Shown here: positions 10,826-22,085 of the stretch, piece by piece | Position numbering within the stretch: the first letter of the stretch is position 1 | How the letters are laid out: each line of letters opens with the position of its first letter | Assembly (NCBI GenBank): GCA_020698575.1 | Contig: CM036256.1 | Location: 5,222,908-5,286,907, forward strand | Length of the DNA: 64,000 nt | DNA from: Bostrychus sinensis | Taxonomy: Eukaryota > Chordata > Actinopteri > Gobiiformes > Eleotridae | Reading direction: 5' to 3' | The notes under the pieces: model-generated | Database searches by the model: none | What the model was told of the DNA's origin: nothing | The model's input: only the letters and a program-made list of their open reading frames with translations | Translations under genes and position numbers: made by a program

Positions 10826-12092
10826 TGGACTAGACCAGGACTAAACCAGGTCTAAACCAGGTCTAAACCAGGTCTAAACCAGGTCTAAACCAGGTCTAAA
10901 TCAAGGCTAAACCAGGGCTAAACCAAGGCTAAACCAGGGCTAAACCAAGGCTAAACCAGGGCTAAACCAAGGCTAAACCAGAACAATACCAGGTCTGAAT
11001 TAGGACCAAACTAGGACTAAACCAAATCTAAACCAGGGCTAAACCAGGCCCAAACCATGACTAAATCATGACTAGACCAGGACTAAACCAGGTCTACACT
11101 AGTTCCAAACCAGGCCTAAACCAGGACTAAACCAGGTCTAAAGCTGGAGTCTAAACCAGGACTGAACCAAGTAAAGCTGGACTAAACCAGGACTAAACCA
11201 GAACAATACCAGGTCTGAATTAGGATCAAACTAGGACTAAACCAAGTCTAAACCAGGACTAAACCAGGTCTAAACCAGGACTAAACCAGGTCTAAAGCTG
11301 GAGTCTAAACCAGGACTAAACCAGAACAATACCAGGTCTGAATTAGGACCAAACTAGGACTAAACCAAATCTAAACCAGGGCTAAACCAGGTCTAAACCA
11401 GGCCTAAACCAGGACTAAACCAGGTCTAAAGCTGGAGTCTAAACCAGGACTAAACCAGAACAATACAAGGTCTGAATTAGAACTAAACTAGGACTAAACC
11501 AAATCTAAACCAGGTCTAAACCAGGTCTAAAGCTAGAGTCTAAACCAGGACTGAACCAGAACAATACAAGGTCTGAATTAGGCCCAAACTAGGACTAAAC
11601 CAAATCTAAACCAGGTCTAAACCAAGGGCTAAACCAGGACTAAACCAGGTCTACACTAGTTCCAAACCAGGTCTAAACCATGACTAAACCAGGTCTAAAG
11701 CTGGAGTCTAAACCAGGACTGAACCAGAACAATACAAGGTCTGAATTAGGCCCAAACTAGGACTAAACCAAATCTAAACCAGGTCTAAACCAGGTCTAAA
11801 CCAGGTCTAAACCAGGACTAAACCAGGCCTAAACCAGGGCTAAACCAGGGCTAAACCAGGTTTAAACCAGGTTTAATGGACCGCAGGAAGAATAATGATA
11901 ATTAGACTGTTGCTAATGGGGATCCTAATAATAAACAAACAAACAAAACCAGGACTAAACCAGAACTAAACCAGGTCTAAATTAGGAGCAAACCATGTCT
12001 AAACCAAGTCTAAACTAAACTGACTAAACCAGATATAGACCAGGACAATACCAAATCTAAACCAGGACCAGGTCTAACCAGGTCTAAACCAG
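10826..12092 (-). repeat. 11-bp minisatellite, array 4 (diverged, with a higher-order unit)
   Basis: CTAAACCAGGA-type units, more diverged than in array 3. A longer unit of about 100-170 bp recurs, marked by AAAGCTGGAGTCTAAACC and CCAGAACAATACCAGGTCTG near 11145, 11295, 11430, 11530 and 11700. It is interrupted at about 11877-11946 by a LINE-tail-like insert. Confidence 0.93.
11877..11946 (+). mobile_element. LINE 3'-tail fragment inside the minisatellite
   Basis: GACCGCAGGAAGAATAATGA, then GCTAATGGGGATCCTAATAA and AAACAAACAAAC, is the typical 3' end of a fish LINE. The related sequence at 16425-16500 (GTGGACCCCAGGAAAAATAC) supports this. Repeat units continue on both sides, so it inserted into the array or was carried in with it. 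Confidence 0.6.
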
Positions 12093-12995
12093 TACTTGCA
12101 CCTCAGTTTGAGACCCACAGCTCTGTAGTGCGTTCGTACTTTGACCTTCACAGTAACATCTGAAGTTTGCAGGTTTTCCTAGAATCCCAGGACTTTAAAA
12201 CTTCACGATCCCCTTTGAATAACAACCGTGACAGAACAGCGGCGCGTTCCTCGAAATCAGACGACAGAACTGCTGCTCGCTGCATTTTCCATCCCTCTCT
12301 CCCTCTCTCCCTCTCTCCTCTGTGGCTTCAGTTTCTCCTGAAGCCGTGCTCTGCCTGAACGATGCCAGGCTCAGACTTGATAAAGACGAATGATTTTATT
12401 TGTGTCTGAGCCGGGGCTGTTATCCCGGCTTTGTGTGCAGCGTATGGAGCCGCCCCGGGACAGATTTCTGCACTGGACAGACAGATGTGTGCCCCTCAGA
12501 GTCGGGATATAGGCCTGTTGTACTCAGCTAAAACATAAGCATTGTATAAAAAAAACTCTGAGGCCTCATCTGGGCTTTTATTATAAAGTAAAAAAATAAG
12601 TATAAAAAAAATACTACAATGTAACGTACTATAAATATATACAATTAAAAGTACATTAGTAGAACACAAAATTTGAGTGTACACAATAATACTGTATTTA
12701 AAATAGAATATTTTTAAATAATATTTTACTCAGGTAGTATTTGAGTGTGTTTTTGAAAAGTAGTTATTTATATTAATTTATAGTATACTTTAAAAAAATA
12801 TATATTACAAACAGACAAACAGAACTTTGCTGATGTTTAAATGTACTATAAACACATTTAACTTTTAAATACATTTTCTTTTAAACACAATTTTAGCATA
12901 TTTATGGAAAATATTATTATTCATGTTTATTTTAAAACAGTTTTTAGTATACTTGTAAAAATTAGGCTTTACAATAAATAAATTATGAATTCAAA
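12093..12995. other. Sequence with no recognised gene
   Basis: It holds a CCCTCTCT run near 12293-12320, then an unassigned balanced stretch 12360-12480 and a very AT-rich stretch 12540-12965. No exon or RNA gene was recognised. Confidence 0.4.
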
Positions 12996-13171
12996 GGGGG
13001 ACAGTGCACAGTGGGTTAAACGTTCGCCCAGCAGCCGAAGGGTTGCCGGTTTGAATCCAGCCTGATGCCCAGACTTTTGTTGTGTCCCTGGGCAAGACAC
13101 TTCACCCACACACTGCCTTCTCCAGTCACTGTGGCTGCAATAGGAAGGGCATCTGGCGTAAAAACGACATG
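12996..13171 (+). mobile_element. tRNA-derived SINE
   Basis: A B-box-like GGTTTGAATCC lies at 13049-13058. It is followed by the fish SINE body GTGTCCCTGGGCAAGACACT and the tail GAAGGGCATCTGGCGTAAAA. The order tRNA-like head, body and tail is typical of fish tRNA-SINEs, which are copied by LINE reverse transcriptase. Confidence 0.8.
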
Positions 13172-13718
13172 TATTAACCAATATTTGAATCATATATTTT
13201 TAATACACTACATAGAATCAAAGTATTAATAAAATCAATACACATCAAACATATTTAAAGCTGTAAAAGTGATGTGTCTATAAAAATGTAGAGTTTGAAT
13301 GATACAATGAATAAGCTATGCATTTTAAAATAAAACAACAGCTCCTTCACATTATTCCTGATAGATTCTAGTTGTGGATAGATAAAGGATGTATCGACCA
13401 ATCAGAGCGCTCCTGTCCTATGAAAGCGTGTGATTGGTTATCGCTCTAAAACAAAAACCCTTATAACACAGCCCACAGCTGACCTCAAAGTCTCATTTTT
13501 TCTCAGATGACTTCTGTTATGTTGTACTAATAATTAAATAATTATCTTTACCAAGCTACAAGGAAAAATAATTCATGTAGCGCAGCTTTAAGTTGGTATT
13601 TATAGCGTGCCAACAAAAGCACAGTTAAGTATATTAAACTGTATTTAAGTGTGACTAAAGTTGTGCTAATGATATATCAGAAGTATACTAAGTACGAATA
13701 AAAGATCTCGAAAATAGA

Positions 13719-14444
13719 TACCGTATTTTCCGGAGTATAAGTCGCACTCGCCAAAAAATGCATAATGAAGAAGAAAAAAACGTATATAAGTCGCACTGGA
13801 CTATAAGTCGTATTTTTAGGGGGAAATTTATTTTACAAAATCCGACACCAAGAACAGACATTTCATGTTGAAAGGCAAGTTATAGTAATAATAGAATAGA
13901 GAACAACAGCTGAATAGGTGTGCGCTATGCTAACGTAACACATTGATGGTTATTCAGCTACATGAAGCATAAACAACGAACTGAATAGGTGTCTCGTATG
14001 TTAACGTAATATATTAACAGTTATTCACATAACTATAGCATAAACAACATAATATAACAAGTTCACCAAACTCACCATCTCACTCCTAATCACTAAATCC
14101 TTTAAATTCTTCATCCTCGGTGTCGCTTCTGAACAACTCCGCCAACTCCGGAGGTAGACGAAGCGCCGCTTCCTCCTCTGCGTGGCTGTTGTCAGACTCA
14201 GCATCAGTTCCATTTCACATTATTCCGCTCTTTCTCAGTTGTCTTTATAGCCTAAGTTGTTAGTGGTAATGTTTACATTTTAAATTGTCAGTGGTACAGG
14301 TGCAGCAGATGCTGGTACACAAGCCTAGAGCGCCCTCTAACCAACACCTGAAATATTTTAATATATAAGTCACACCTGAGTATACGTCACACCCCTAGCC
14401 AGACAATGGAAAAAAGTGTGACTTATAGTCTGGAAAATACGGTA
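13719..14444 (-). mobile_element. pogo-like MITE with TA target sites
   Basis: The inverted ends are TACCGTATTTTCCGGAGTAT and, at the right, its close complement ending AAAATACGGTA. TA at both edges fits Tc1/mariner/pogo insertion. Read on the minus strand, 14090-14200 still gives an acidic C-terminal-like peptide containing SDTEDEEFKGF, so this is a deletion derivative of a coding transposon. A shorter relative lies at 29366-29905. The superfamily is inferred. Confidence 0.75.
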
Positions 14445-15198
14445 ATAACTCATCTTAAGCACACTTTATGTATTAAATGTGCTCAAACTACTATACTTTA
14501 TTTTTACCTGGGGTCAGTATTTTTATTAATAAATTGCATCATTTTTAAATCATAGGTCATAGCCTGATGTGCTTGAATGACATAACTGAAGTGTTTTTGT
14601 TAAAGAAAAAATAAAATGTGTTCCAGTTTTTGGGTCTAGAAATGTGTTCACCCTGAGGAAGACGTTACAGAAACATGGCAGACAACAAAAGTTTGTCAGA
14701 GTTCACTCAGAATTTATCAAAAAAGTTCATTTTGGTGAATGGCACTGACTAAAATAACTTATTATTTAACAATTCTTTGATTTTGCTTCTTGTTCACTGC
14801 TGTTGTCTCTGCGTTTGAGCTCTCGTAGATATTACTCTCATAGAGGAGTCCTGTGTGCGTTACTGTGGAGTTTAATGTCCTGTCATGTTTTGAGCCTGAG
14901 CGTTCCTGAGACCCAGCTTTGACCTGTCCATGCTGCGCGTTATGTAAGATTTCACACAGATTAATATCGTCCCAGAGTTTTGCAGAGTAAGATGCACAGG
15001 AGCAGCGATGGCCTACTGTGCACACGTTTCCTCTGCACCTGTGCTGTGAGCTCAGGGTTTGGTAAAACACTTGCATCATCATCATCAGAGTGTTGATAGT
15101 GGTGTTGTTCATTACACATTCAGAACGTCCTGTTGTTCAGATCAGTTTGCTTTTGTGGCTGCAGCTAAACTAACTTTCATCTCTTTTGTTTTTTACAG
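14445..15198. other. Intron or upstream sequence with no recognised feature
   Basis: No repeat or exon was recognised. The 116-codon minus-strand frame at 14762-15112 has no supporting feature. The end of this stretch is a good polypyrimidine tract, TCTCTTTTGTTTTTTACAG, leading into a candidate exon. Confidence 0.35.
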
Positions 15199-15258
15199 AT
15201 GGCACAGCGGAGGCGAGGAGGCAGAGACAGTTTCAAAGACAAAAAATCCACAAACCAG
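15199..15258 (+). CDS. mtcl1: Candidate mtcl1 exon (20 codons) upstream of the coiled-coil exon
   Basis: This 60-nt stretch lies between a strong acceptor (TTTTTTACAG) and a donor (CAG|GTGAAT). In the frame set by the next exon it reads a basic peptide, MAQRRRGGRDSFKDKKSTNQ, with no stop. Length and phase (0/0) match the rest of the gene. Its first codon is ATG, but the phase-0 acceptor suggests an internal exon; the true start of this long protein should lie further left, outside the window. I do not recall an exact counterpart, so it is less sure than the other exons. If included, residues run directly into EDSADLRCQL of the next exon. Confidence 0.55.
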
Positions 15259-15329
15259 GTGAATATGTCTCAATATGCAGATAACACAATGGTTCTGTGG
15301 GACAAAATATCATTTATTTATTATCTTTA

Positions 15330-15560
15330 GTGTATTCCCTTTAGTCTGTGGCTGCAGCTTATTCCAGCAACTATGGGCTTTTGGCAGGGTAGGCCCAGGA
15401 CAATGGCCACAGTCACAGAACTGACGGAAACACACACTTTTATATTCAATCACTATGGGCCATTTAGAGTCACCACAAACTTGCAGAGTGGTTAGTGCTC
15501 CTTCCTCACAGCCAGGAGGTCGAGAGATCGATCCTCGGGCCGTCCCTCACATGAACTCTC
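15330..15560 (+). mobile_element. tRNA-SINE pieces
   Basis: The CAGCAACTATGGGC...CCAGGACAATGGCC text is shared with 31145-31200 and 44340-44455. CAGAGTGGTTAGTGC (A-box-like) and GAGATCGATCC (B-box-like) follow at 15486-15537. The order suggests two partial SINE copies. Confidence 0.55.
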
Positions 15561-15595
15561 TGAGCAGAGTCTGCAAAGTCCGTCCAAAGACCCCC

Positions 15596-16083
15596 GCCTA
15601 AGTTGCCTGGAAAATCCAGACTGATATGTCTCTGTATTATTCTACAGAGAAATATCAGTCTGGTCACCACGCCGTCCGCAGTGGTTTCCTCAAATCCCAA
15701 CCGTACCGTGCATTTTGATTCGCTTATTTAAGTCACGTGTTCTTCGCGAGCAGCGTCCGCAGCAACAACAACAATCAAGGTGGCGCACTGAGGAGCCGGG
15801 TTTGTTTCATTCAGCGGTAAATTCCCTTTTAAATTACCACAAACATATCGAGTCATTAAAACCACAGCAGCTTGCAGCACTAGAAGCCTTTATTTAAAAG
15901 AAAAAAAATTTTTTCGCGTTGCTTACTTTCTTGTCGCTTTGTTAACGTCACGTCCGCCATTTTCTGATTGGCTAACTCCGCTGCCCGTTTGCTCCGCGCT
16001 AGAAATCGAATTGATTCTATGGCGACCAGACTCATCACTGGTACAGCGGTGAGTCTGGAATTTCCAGGCAACCGCCTAAGGCC
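15596..16083 (+). mobile_element. MITE with TTGCCTGGA-type inverted ends; holds the empty-site copy
   Basis: The left end (CGCCTAAGTTGCCTGGAAAA) and right end (TTTCCAGGCAACCGCCTAAG) are imperfect inverted repeats. The body 15810-16030 matches the outer repeat at 6655-7790 and carries the unfilled TTAA site. A 20-bp imperfect hairpin, CCAGACTGATAT...ATATCAGTCTGG, lies at 15614-15662. Confidence 0.6.
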
Positions 16084-16424
16084 CATAGTTACTGGAGCTG
16101 CTGGTACTTTAAACAAGAATCAGTTTTTAAAAAACAAATTAAACAGCTTTAAGGAAGTTCATACCTAGTAAATGTTATTGGACATAATCTAATTTAGGAA
16201 TATACTTTTTTTTCTCTCCTATATCAAGATACATTATGAAATGTAAAGCAATATTTTTTGTATATTTTTGTAGACCTTTTGTTTGTATGTTATACTGGAT
16301 TAGCAGCCAAGGGGATATTATCTAAAAATGAAATATTTTTGTAATATAAATGTACTTTAGAGTTATAAATATTTTCTTTGTTATGCAATTTTTAGTACTA
16401 TGAGCTGTAATTGTTTCTTTTTAA

Positions 16425-16500
16425 GTGGACCCCAGGAAAAATACTGGCTCTATGGTACAGCTAATGATCCAAATAAATAAACAAATGAACAATAAACAAA
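16425..16500 (+). mobile_element. LINE 3'-tail fragment
   Basis: GTGGACCCCAGGAAAAATAC, then ACAGCTAATGATCC and AAATAAATAAACAAATGAAC, is the 3'-tail type also seen at 11877-11946. Confidence 0.55.
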
Positions 16501-16555
16501 TAACAGGAATATGCAGATGAATGAATGAATTTACTGAGCTGCCACTCACTGACCC

Positions 16556-16900
16556 CACAGTATGATCATGGAAGAAGTACTCAATTTCTTTACTTAAGTA
16601 AAAGTACAGATAAATGTGGAAAAGATTACTTTTATGTAAAAGTATTATCTTGACATTTCTTCTTAAATAAAAGTATAAAAGTACTAACTTGTAAATGTAC
16701 TTGTGAGTAAAAAAGTAAAAGTATTTGGCACAGACTCAGCTCATGAATGTGTTAAATGTGAGGGTAGAGTAGAAGAGACTGAATCTGTCGCTGAGCTCTG
16801 TGTGTAATTTACTCAATTAAAGTACAGATACATGAGAAAATGTACTTAAGTAAAGTAACTAAGTACTTTTACTTTGTTCCATTCCACCACTGGTTGAGAA
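16556..16900 (-). mobile_element. hAT-like MITE, AAGTACTTTTACTT type
   Basis: The body is rich in AAGTAAAAGTAC. The right end reads CTTTGTTCCATTCCACCACTG, the reverse of the common fish hAT terminus CAGTGGTGGAA. It lies 61 bp before the acceptor of the large mtcl1 exon. Fragments of the same kind occur near 23380-23480, 24095-24140 and 46235-46330. Confidence 0.65.
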
Positions 16901-16960
16901 TCCCAGCTGTAGATCGCAGTTGTGCCTGAATGTGTTGCTGACCTTTGTGTGTTTTTTTAG

Positions 16961-18319
16961 GAGGACAGCGCCGACCTCCGCTGTCAGCTGCAGTTTGTCA
17001 AGGAAGAGTCGAGTCTAATGAGGAAAAAGATGGCCAAGCTCAGCCGCGAGAAGGACGAGTTGGAACAAGAGCTGCAGAAGTACAAGTCCGTTTACGGAGA
17101 CGTGGACAGCCCTCTGCCGCTGACCGAGTGCTCTGGAGGGGGCCCGCACTCGACCCGTGAAGCCGAGCTACGCCTACGGCTCAAATTAGTGGAGGAGGAA
17201 GCTAACATTTTGGGGAGAAAGATCGTAGAACTGGAAGTGGAGAACCGCAGCTTGCGATCCGAAAACGAGGACATCCGCTGCCAGTACGAACGGGACTGCT
17301 TCGGCCGCGAACCGTTCTCCAGCATGCCCTCCTCGCCGTACGGAGGAGACGCGCTGGAGTCGGCTAGCGAACTGCGGCGCCACCTGCAGTTCGTCGAGGA
17401 AGAGGCGGAGCTGTTGCGTCGCTCCATTTCCGAAATCGAAGACCACAATCGGCAGCTGACGTCCGAGCTTAACCGATTTAAGTTCGGGCCGAGCGGCAGT
17501 AGCGGCTCAATCGGCGAGGAATGCGGTGAAGGAGGACTGTTCAAAAGCGGGAATGGAAATCCTAGCACTGGTTTGATCATGGAGGAGCTCAAATCGGCCC
17601 GAATGCAAATCAACGAGCTAAGCGGCAAGGTGATGAAGCTGCAGTACGAAAACCGCGTGCTCATTTCTAACGTCCAGCGCTACGATCTGGCCGCTAACTT
17701 GGGCACGCGCACCGCCAGCCCTCGGGACAGCGACGCGGAACAGACGGCAGAGGAAGAAGAAGCTAACAGGCTAATGCTTCTCCAACCCAAACGAGAGGGT
17801 CCCGTCGGCGGGGAGAGCGATTCGGACGACCTGTTTGAGAAGACGGCCACCACTTCAGGGTTCGGGAGCGTCAAACCTTCGGACGGCAGCGAACTCAGCG
17901 CTCTCGAGCTGGCCAATCGCAGGAGAGAAGAGCGCGAGTCGTTCAACAACGTGAAGCGAGAGGCGGAGAGATTGGGGAAGACGGTGGACCGGCTCATTAC
18001 GGACACTGACAGTTTGGTTTATGAAGGTCGACTGCTGGTAACGACCGGAGAAGCGGCAGAGGGGGGCGCCGCGTCCACGTCTAAACCGGACTCCCACGTG
18101 CTGGACAACATAAACACTCGCATGAAGGCTTTTCGGACTGAGTTGCACATATTTATGGAGAAATTGGAGCACGTCGGCGAAACCTTCAGGGACAGGACGG
18201 ACGACCTCTCCCCGATGCCAAACCTCACAGAATCCAGCAGCTTCCTGTCCACGGTCACCTCCATGTCCAGAGATTCACCCATCGGCAACTTCGCGCGGGA
18301 CCTGGGCACGGATTTCCAG
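16961..18319 (+). CDS. mtcl1: mtcl1 exon: SOGA coiled-coil region (453 codons)
   Basis: This is the largest N-terminal exon in the window, acceptor GTTTTTTTAG and donor CAG|GTAAGG, phase 0 at both ends. It encodes four heptad-rich stretches: residues 1-48, 64-112 (LRLKLVEEEANILGRKIVEL), 134-176 (ELRRHLQFVEEEAELLRRSI) and 206-243 (ELKSARMQINELSGKVMKLQ). These are followed by KREGPVGGESDSDDLFEKTA (277-296), a helical REAERLGKTVDRLITDTDS (334-352) and a Ser/Thr-rich LTESSSFLSTVTSMSRDSP (422-440). From memory this order and wording match human MTCL1 closely. MTCL1 crosslinks and stabilises microtubules through its coiled-coils and binds the polarity kinase PAR1b/MARK2. The exon is CpG- and GC-rich against AT-rich introns. 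It can splice to 26441, or to the membrane-tail exon at 25170. Confidence 0.95.
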
Positions 18320-18773
18320 GTAAGGCCCATGTTAGCACAAACTTAGCATCTACGTCCGTTCATACTGGCTTTATCTTGCTTTTGTTTTATGGTTTTGTTC
18401 GCTTTTCGTGGCATTTTTGTTATGCAAGCAGATATCAGAAGCACTTTTCCAGCTTGGTAATAGCACTATCTTGCAATGGTAACAGTATATCGTCTTGTTC
18501 AGGAGTAAATGCTTTAATCACAAAAGCCACAAAGCCGTTATATTTCACAGTGGCTACAACTAATCATCTGTTCCTTTACTGACCCCTTGTGGCTGGAGTT
18601 AGTATCTTTGGCTCTACCTCACAATGCTACAGAATCTTAAAAAAAAAAAAATTCTTGATCCAGACAGTGTTACAAATCCAATCCAAAGCTTTAAAAATAA
18701 TAATTTTCCTGGGACCATTAGTAACATTTCTTGCTAAAAAACAAACAAACCAATGAACAAACATCAAAGAAGT

Positions 18774-19093
18774 TATTTAGGGGTTATTTTCTGCTTTTAT
18801 TCATATTTTTAAACCAATATTGGTCAACTCTAGAACAGCAGCATGGTTTACAGCCTTTAAAAACATTATATGAAAGTGTTTTTACTTTACTGGTAACATA
18901 AAGAAACAGGTGAAGAGACCAGCAGAGGGCAGGAGAGCTGTATTTTGAACATATAATCAAAGAAAAAGAGCACTTCCCTTCCTTAAACTTTTTGTATGAT
19001 GCCATTTTACTACAAAATGAAAAATGTTTGTGAGGAATCAATGGAAACAGAGCAAAACTTTTATAACAAATATTTTCAGTAATTGCTAACAAG
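18774..19093 (+). mobile_element. TTAA-type MITE fragment
   Basis: It matches the elements at 32383-32897 and 37999-38540. Shared text includes TTTTAAACCAATATTGGTC, CTCTAGAACAGCAGCA, ACCAGCAGAGGGCAG and the TACAAAATGAAAAATGT stretch. The right part is missing. Confidence 0.65.
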
Positions 19094-19415
19094 CTTCTTA
19101 CACCTCTGCACCTCTTTGCCCATTCTTCTCCTGCTGAAGCGTCTATAGCTCAGTGATGTTTGATGGCCTTTGAGGGGGTTGAATATTTCTGAATGCAGTT
19201 GTATATTTTATGGAAAGTATCCTGAATATAGAGTAAGTAACATTTGTATTGTAATATTACCACACAACAGCAATGCTATTACTGAGCTGGAATAACAAGT
19301 GCAGCCTGATTAAAAATACTCAGGAATTGTGGGACCTTATGAAAGCTAATACTGACTAATGCTAATGAAGATTTTAAAAAAAGTTTATATATTATAGATA
19401 TTTGAAGTAAATTAT

Positions 19416-19700
19416 AGCCTGGCCAGCCAAAATAAAAACCTAGTTCCTCTTCGAGCAATCAGAATTGACAAATCATTGGGCGATGCTTATGTTATGTTTT
19501 GTTTCTGTGACTGGTTGTATGTTTATCAATCTTTTCAGAGGCGGTTTATTCTGCATATGATGGCTCTGAATTCTGATTGCTTGTATGTCTATCCAGTTGC
19601 ATTCAGAGGTAGTTCAATCCGAGCGCATTTGTTCTGTTCCCTGGAAAACCAATTTAAAACAGACCAGACTAAAGATTCAGGATGGCTGTCCGGGCTAAGT
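19416..19700. mobile_element. Small MITE with AGCCTGGCCAGCC inverted ends
   Basis: The left end TAGCCTGGCCAGCCA pairs with the right end GGATGGCTGTCCGGGCTAA. The 285-bp body is AT-rich and non-coding. Related ends occur near 8009-8055, 768-780 and 61945-61965. Confidence 0.6.
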
Positions 19701-19933
19701 TAACCCATTTTGAAACGTAGGATGCTGGATTTCATTTTTACGAAAACACATCTGTAGCCGAGCACATCCCATGCACAGCCGAGACGTTAGGGTCACACAG
19801 CTGCTCCACCGAAAGCCACCCAGCTCAACCCTCTGGCACCACCACCACCAACACCACCCACCTCCAGCCATAGCATCTGCCATCCACACCTGCATCTCCA
19901 CATCTGGCCATAGCCCGTCCCTGTGCTCCACTG

Positions 19934-19989
19934 TCCTCCTCCTCCTCCTCCTCCTCCTCCTCCTCCGCTGCTGCTGCTGCTGCTGCTGT
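19934..19989 (+). repeat. Compound CTC / CTG triplet microsatellite
   Basis: About ten CTC triplets are followed by seven CTG/GCT triplets in the mtcl1 intron. Open frames on both strands across it are triplet artefacts. CTG tracts are length-unstable. Confidence 0.95.
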
Positions 19990-20195
19990 CTGTGCGTTTG
20001 CAGGGCTGAAGGCTGAATGGGTTTGTGAGTGCAGTAAGTAGCGCTGGAGTCGTGGCAGCTTCTTCCATTTGGCAAGATACACAGAGTATTAACTCTTACC
20101 GACCTGCCTGTGTAGATTTTCTGTCATCTAATTCCAGGAAAGGAAAGGAAATTCCAGGAAATAGAGTTTAAGACCTGTTCTGGCCTGCATCTAAG

Positions 20196-21054
20196 GCAAG
20201 GTTTCCCAACCAGGGGTGCAGGGTCCCCTAGGAGTATGCAAGCACTTTACAGGGGCATTTGATTTAAAAAAAAAAAATCATATTAAACTATTAAAACGTA
20301 TGAAGCAAGTGTAAATATCTCATTAATGACTGATTAAAAATTATTAAAAAGAGGTTAAACTACTAAAAATATAAAATATAATATTTAAACAGCTATAGGG
20401 GTGTTACGATATGCTTTTGCAATGATACGATATGTATTGATTAGAAGTGTTTTGATACGATTCTAGAACGATATTGGCTAATTTGGAACGATACGATTTG
20501 TTACGATTCAACACCTTTGTATCGATAATTGATACAGCAACTTTTTGCCAAAAATCATAAAAGTTTACTCTCAAATGTAGCACCGCAGCCGGGGTTGATT
20601 ATGTCCAGCAGACAGAGATTGAAGAAAAGTTAAATATAACATTTTATTTAATTAAAAACACAAAATTGATCTCCAAAAGCCATATCTGGTTTTATTTTAA
20701 CATACAAATTTCTAATTTCGATATTTCCGATATTATCGATTGATACTTCATGTGTATCGATATTCACTTCCTAAAAAACAATACGATTCGATACAAGGTC
20801 ATGTGTATCGATGTAGTTGTATCATAGGAAAAAAAAATCAATACAGTTACTGTATCGTTACAGCCCTAAACAGTTATATAGCTTGTTTCAAAGGAAAGGT
20901 TTTCAAAGCAGAATAAGCATGTACGTGAACACAGATGTTTTTCTGTGACCACTTTTTGAAAAATTACCACATATATGAGTAAGGGTAGGTATTCATGGTA
21001 AGACAAAAAGTCTAGGGGGTACACAGGACTAAAAAGGTTGGTAACCACTGCTCT
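20196..21054 (+). mobile_element. hAT-like element carrying a second hAT insertion
   Basis: The left end is AAGGTTTCCCAACCAGGGGT and the right end is AAAAAGGTTGGTAACCACTG, an imperfect inverted pair. ATCTAAG occurs just outside both edges as the likely target duplication. The interior is split by the element at 20396-20868. Confidence 0.7.
20396..20868 (+). mobile_element. Nested hAT-like MITE, TAGGGGTGTTACGATA type
   Basis: The termini TAGGGGTGTTACGATA and TATCGTTACAGCCCTA are inverted repeats. Flanks AACAGCTA (20388-20395) and AACAGTTA (20869-20876) form an 8-bp target duplication with one later change. The body is full of CGATA-rich palindromic text. Relatives lie at 22725-23205 and 43720-44095. 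Confidence 0.85.
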
Positions 21055-21411
21055 ATCTAAGAGACTAAATCAAACTAGTCAAAGGAAAAACACATTTTGG
21101 TTAGTGAGTTTAATGCCTGCAATCATATAAGACATTCATAGAAATATTAAAAAACTTTTTTTTTTTTTAAAGCATAACAATAACACTGATTATCAGAGTA
21201 GATTTTCATTTGTGCACAGTTCTTGTTATGTTGCTGACAGACCTAACCCTGGACAAAGGAGCAGGGAGAATACACCCATCTCCAGTAGTACATGCTCTGT
21301 ATGAATATTTAATAGTCGTGTGTAAAATAGTATCAGTACAATTACTACTTTTTTTTTCTTTTTTCTTTTTTTGTGTGGTTTAGCTGAAAAGTAACATAGC
21401 AGCATAGAGTA

Positions 21412-21948
21412 GCAAGTTAAAAGTCCCATATTCTGCTTTTTGGGGACTTTTTGAACTAGTGTTGGACACCTTTGCATCAGTATTTTTTTATAACTTAAAG
21501 TAATGCATATGTGTGGAAAGTCTTCTTTTTGGGGAGCTGTTTGCTGAGAACGCTTGGATTAGGTGTCTGTCACCCCCTGCTGGCAACAGTGGGGAATGAC
21601 TAGAGCATAAAATGGTCTTTTAGCATGGCTATTAGCAACATGAGGCTTACAGATAAATGAGCTGACTGCGTTGTAGTGATGGAGGTTTAAGGCTGAAATG
21701 ATCAGAACAAGTCTGGTGATTGGAATACAGACTTTAGAAATGCGCAGGAGCACTTCCTGGTTTCACGTGTCAACGTAGATCTGTGAGACCGAGCGTTTTC
21801 AGCTCCTGAGAAGGGCAGCGCCTCAGCATACAGGATTACTCAAACATGTGTGAATTCCAGATTTGTTTTTGAGCAGGAAACAACATTATAACGTGGTTAA
21901 AAAGCTAAAAAAAAAAAGTTGATTTAGCAGAACAGGGGACCTTTAATT
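21412..21948 (+). mobile_element. TTAA-type MITE, near full length
   Basis: It starts TTAAAAGTCCCATATTCTGC and ends GGGGACCTTTAA, so both edges carry TTAA. It contains CACCCCCTGCTGGCAAC and a TTAGCAACATGAGGCTTACA stretch. Copies occur at 44867-45330 (reversed) and 63640-63988. TTAA edges suggest a piggyBac-like origin (inference). Confidence 0.7.
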
Positions 21949-21977
21949 TTATTTTTTTTAATTAGTGTAATCTATGT

Positions 21978-22085
21978 GCCAGCCCCAAGCCTGGATAAAT
22001 GGAGAGGGTTGTGTCAGGAGGGGCATCCGACGTAAAACCTAGGCCAAATCAATCTGCAAATCCCTTCACACTGAGCACATGAATT
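21978..22085 (+). mobile_element. tRNA-SINE 3' body
   Basis: CCAGCCCCAAGCCTGGATAA, GGAGAGGGTTGTGTCAGGAG and GGGCATCCGACGTAAAACC are the conserved fish SINE 3' region. The tRNA head is missing. A related piece lies near 29014-29072. Confidence 0.65.

Noticed and set aside
17092..18330. Several minus-strand frames of 86-190 codons
   Set aside because: They are antisense shadows of the GC-rich coiled-coil exon, whose + frame matches MTCL1 from end to end.
19771..20082. Overlapping frames with poly-Glu, poly-Ser or poly-Leu
   Set aside because: Produced by the CTC/CTG microsatellite.
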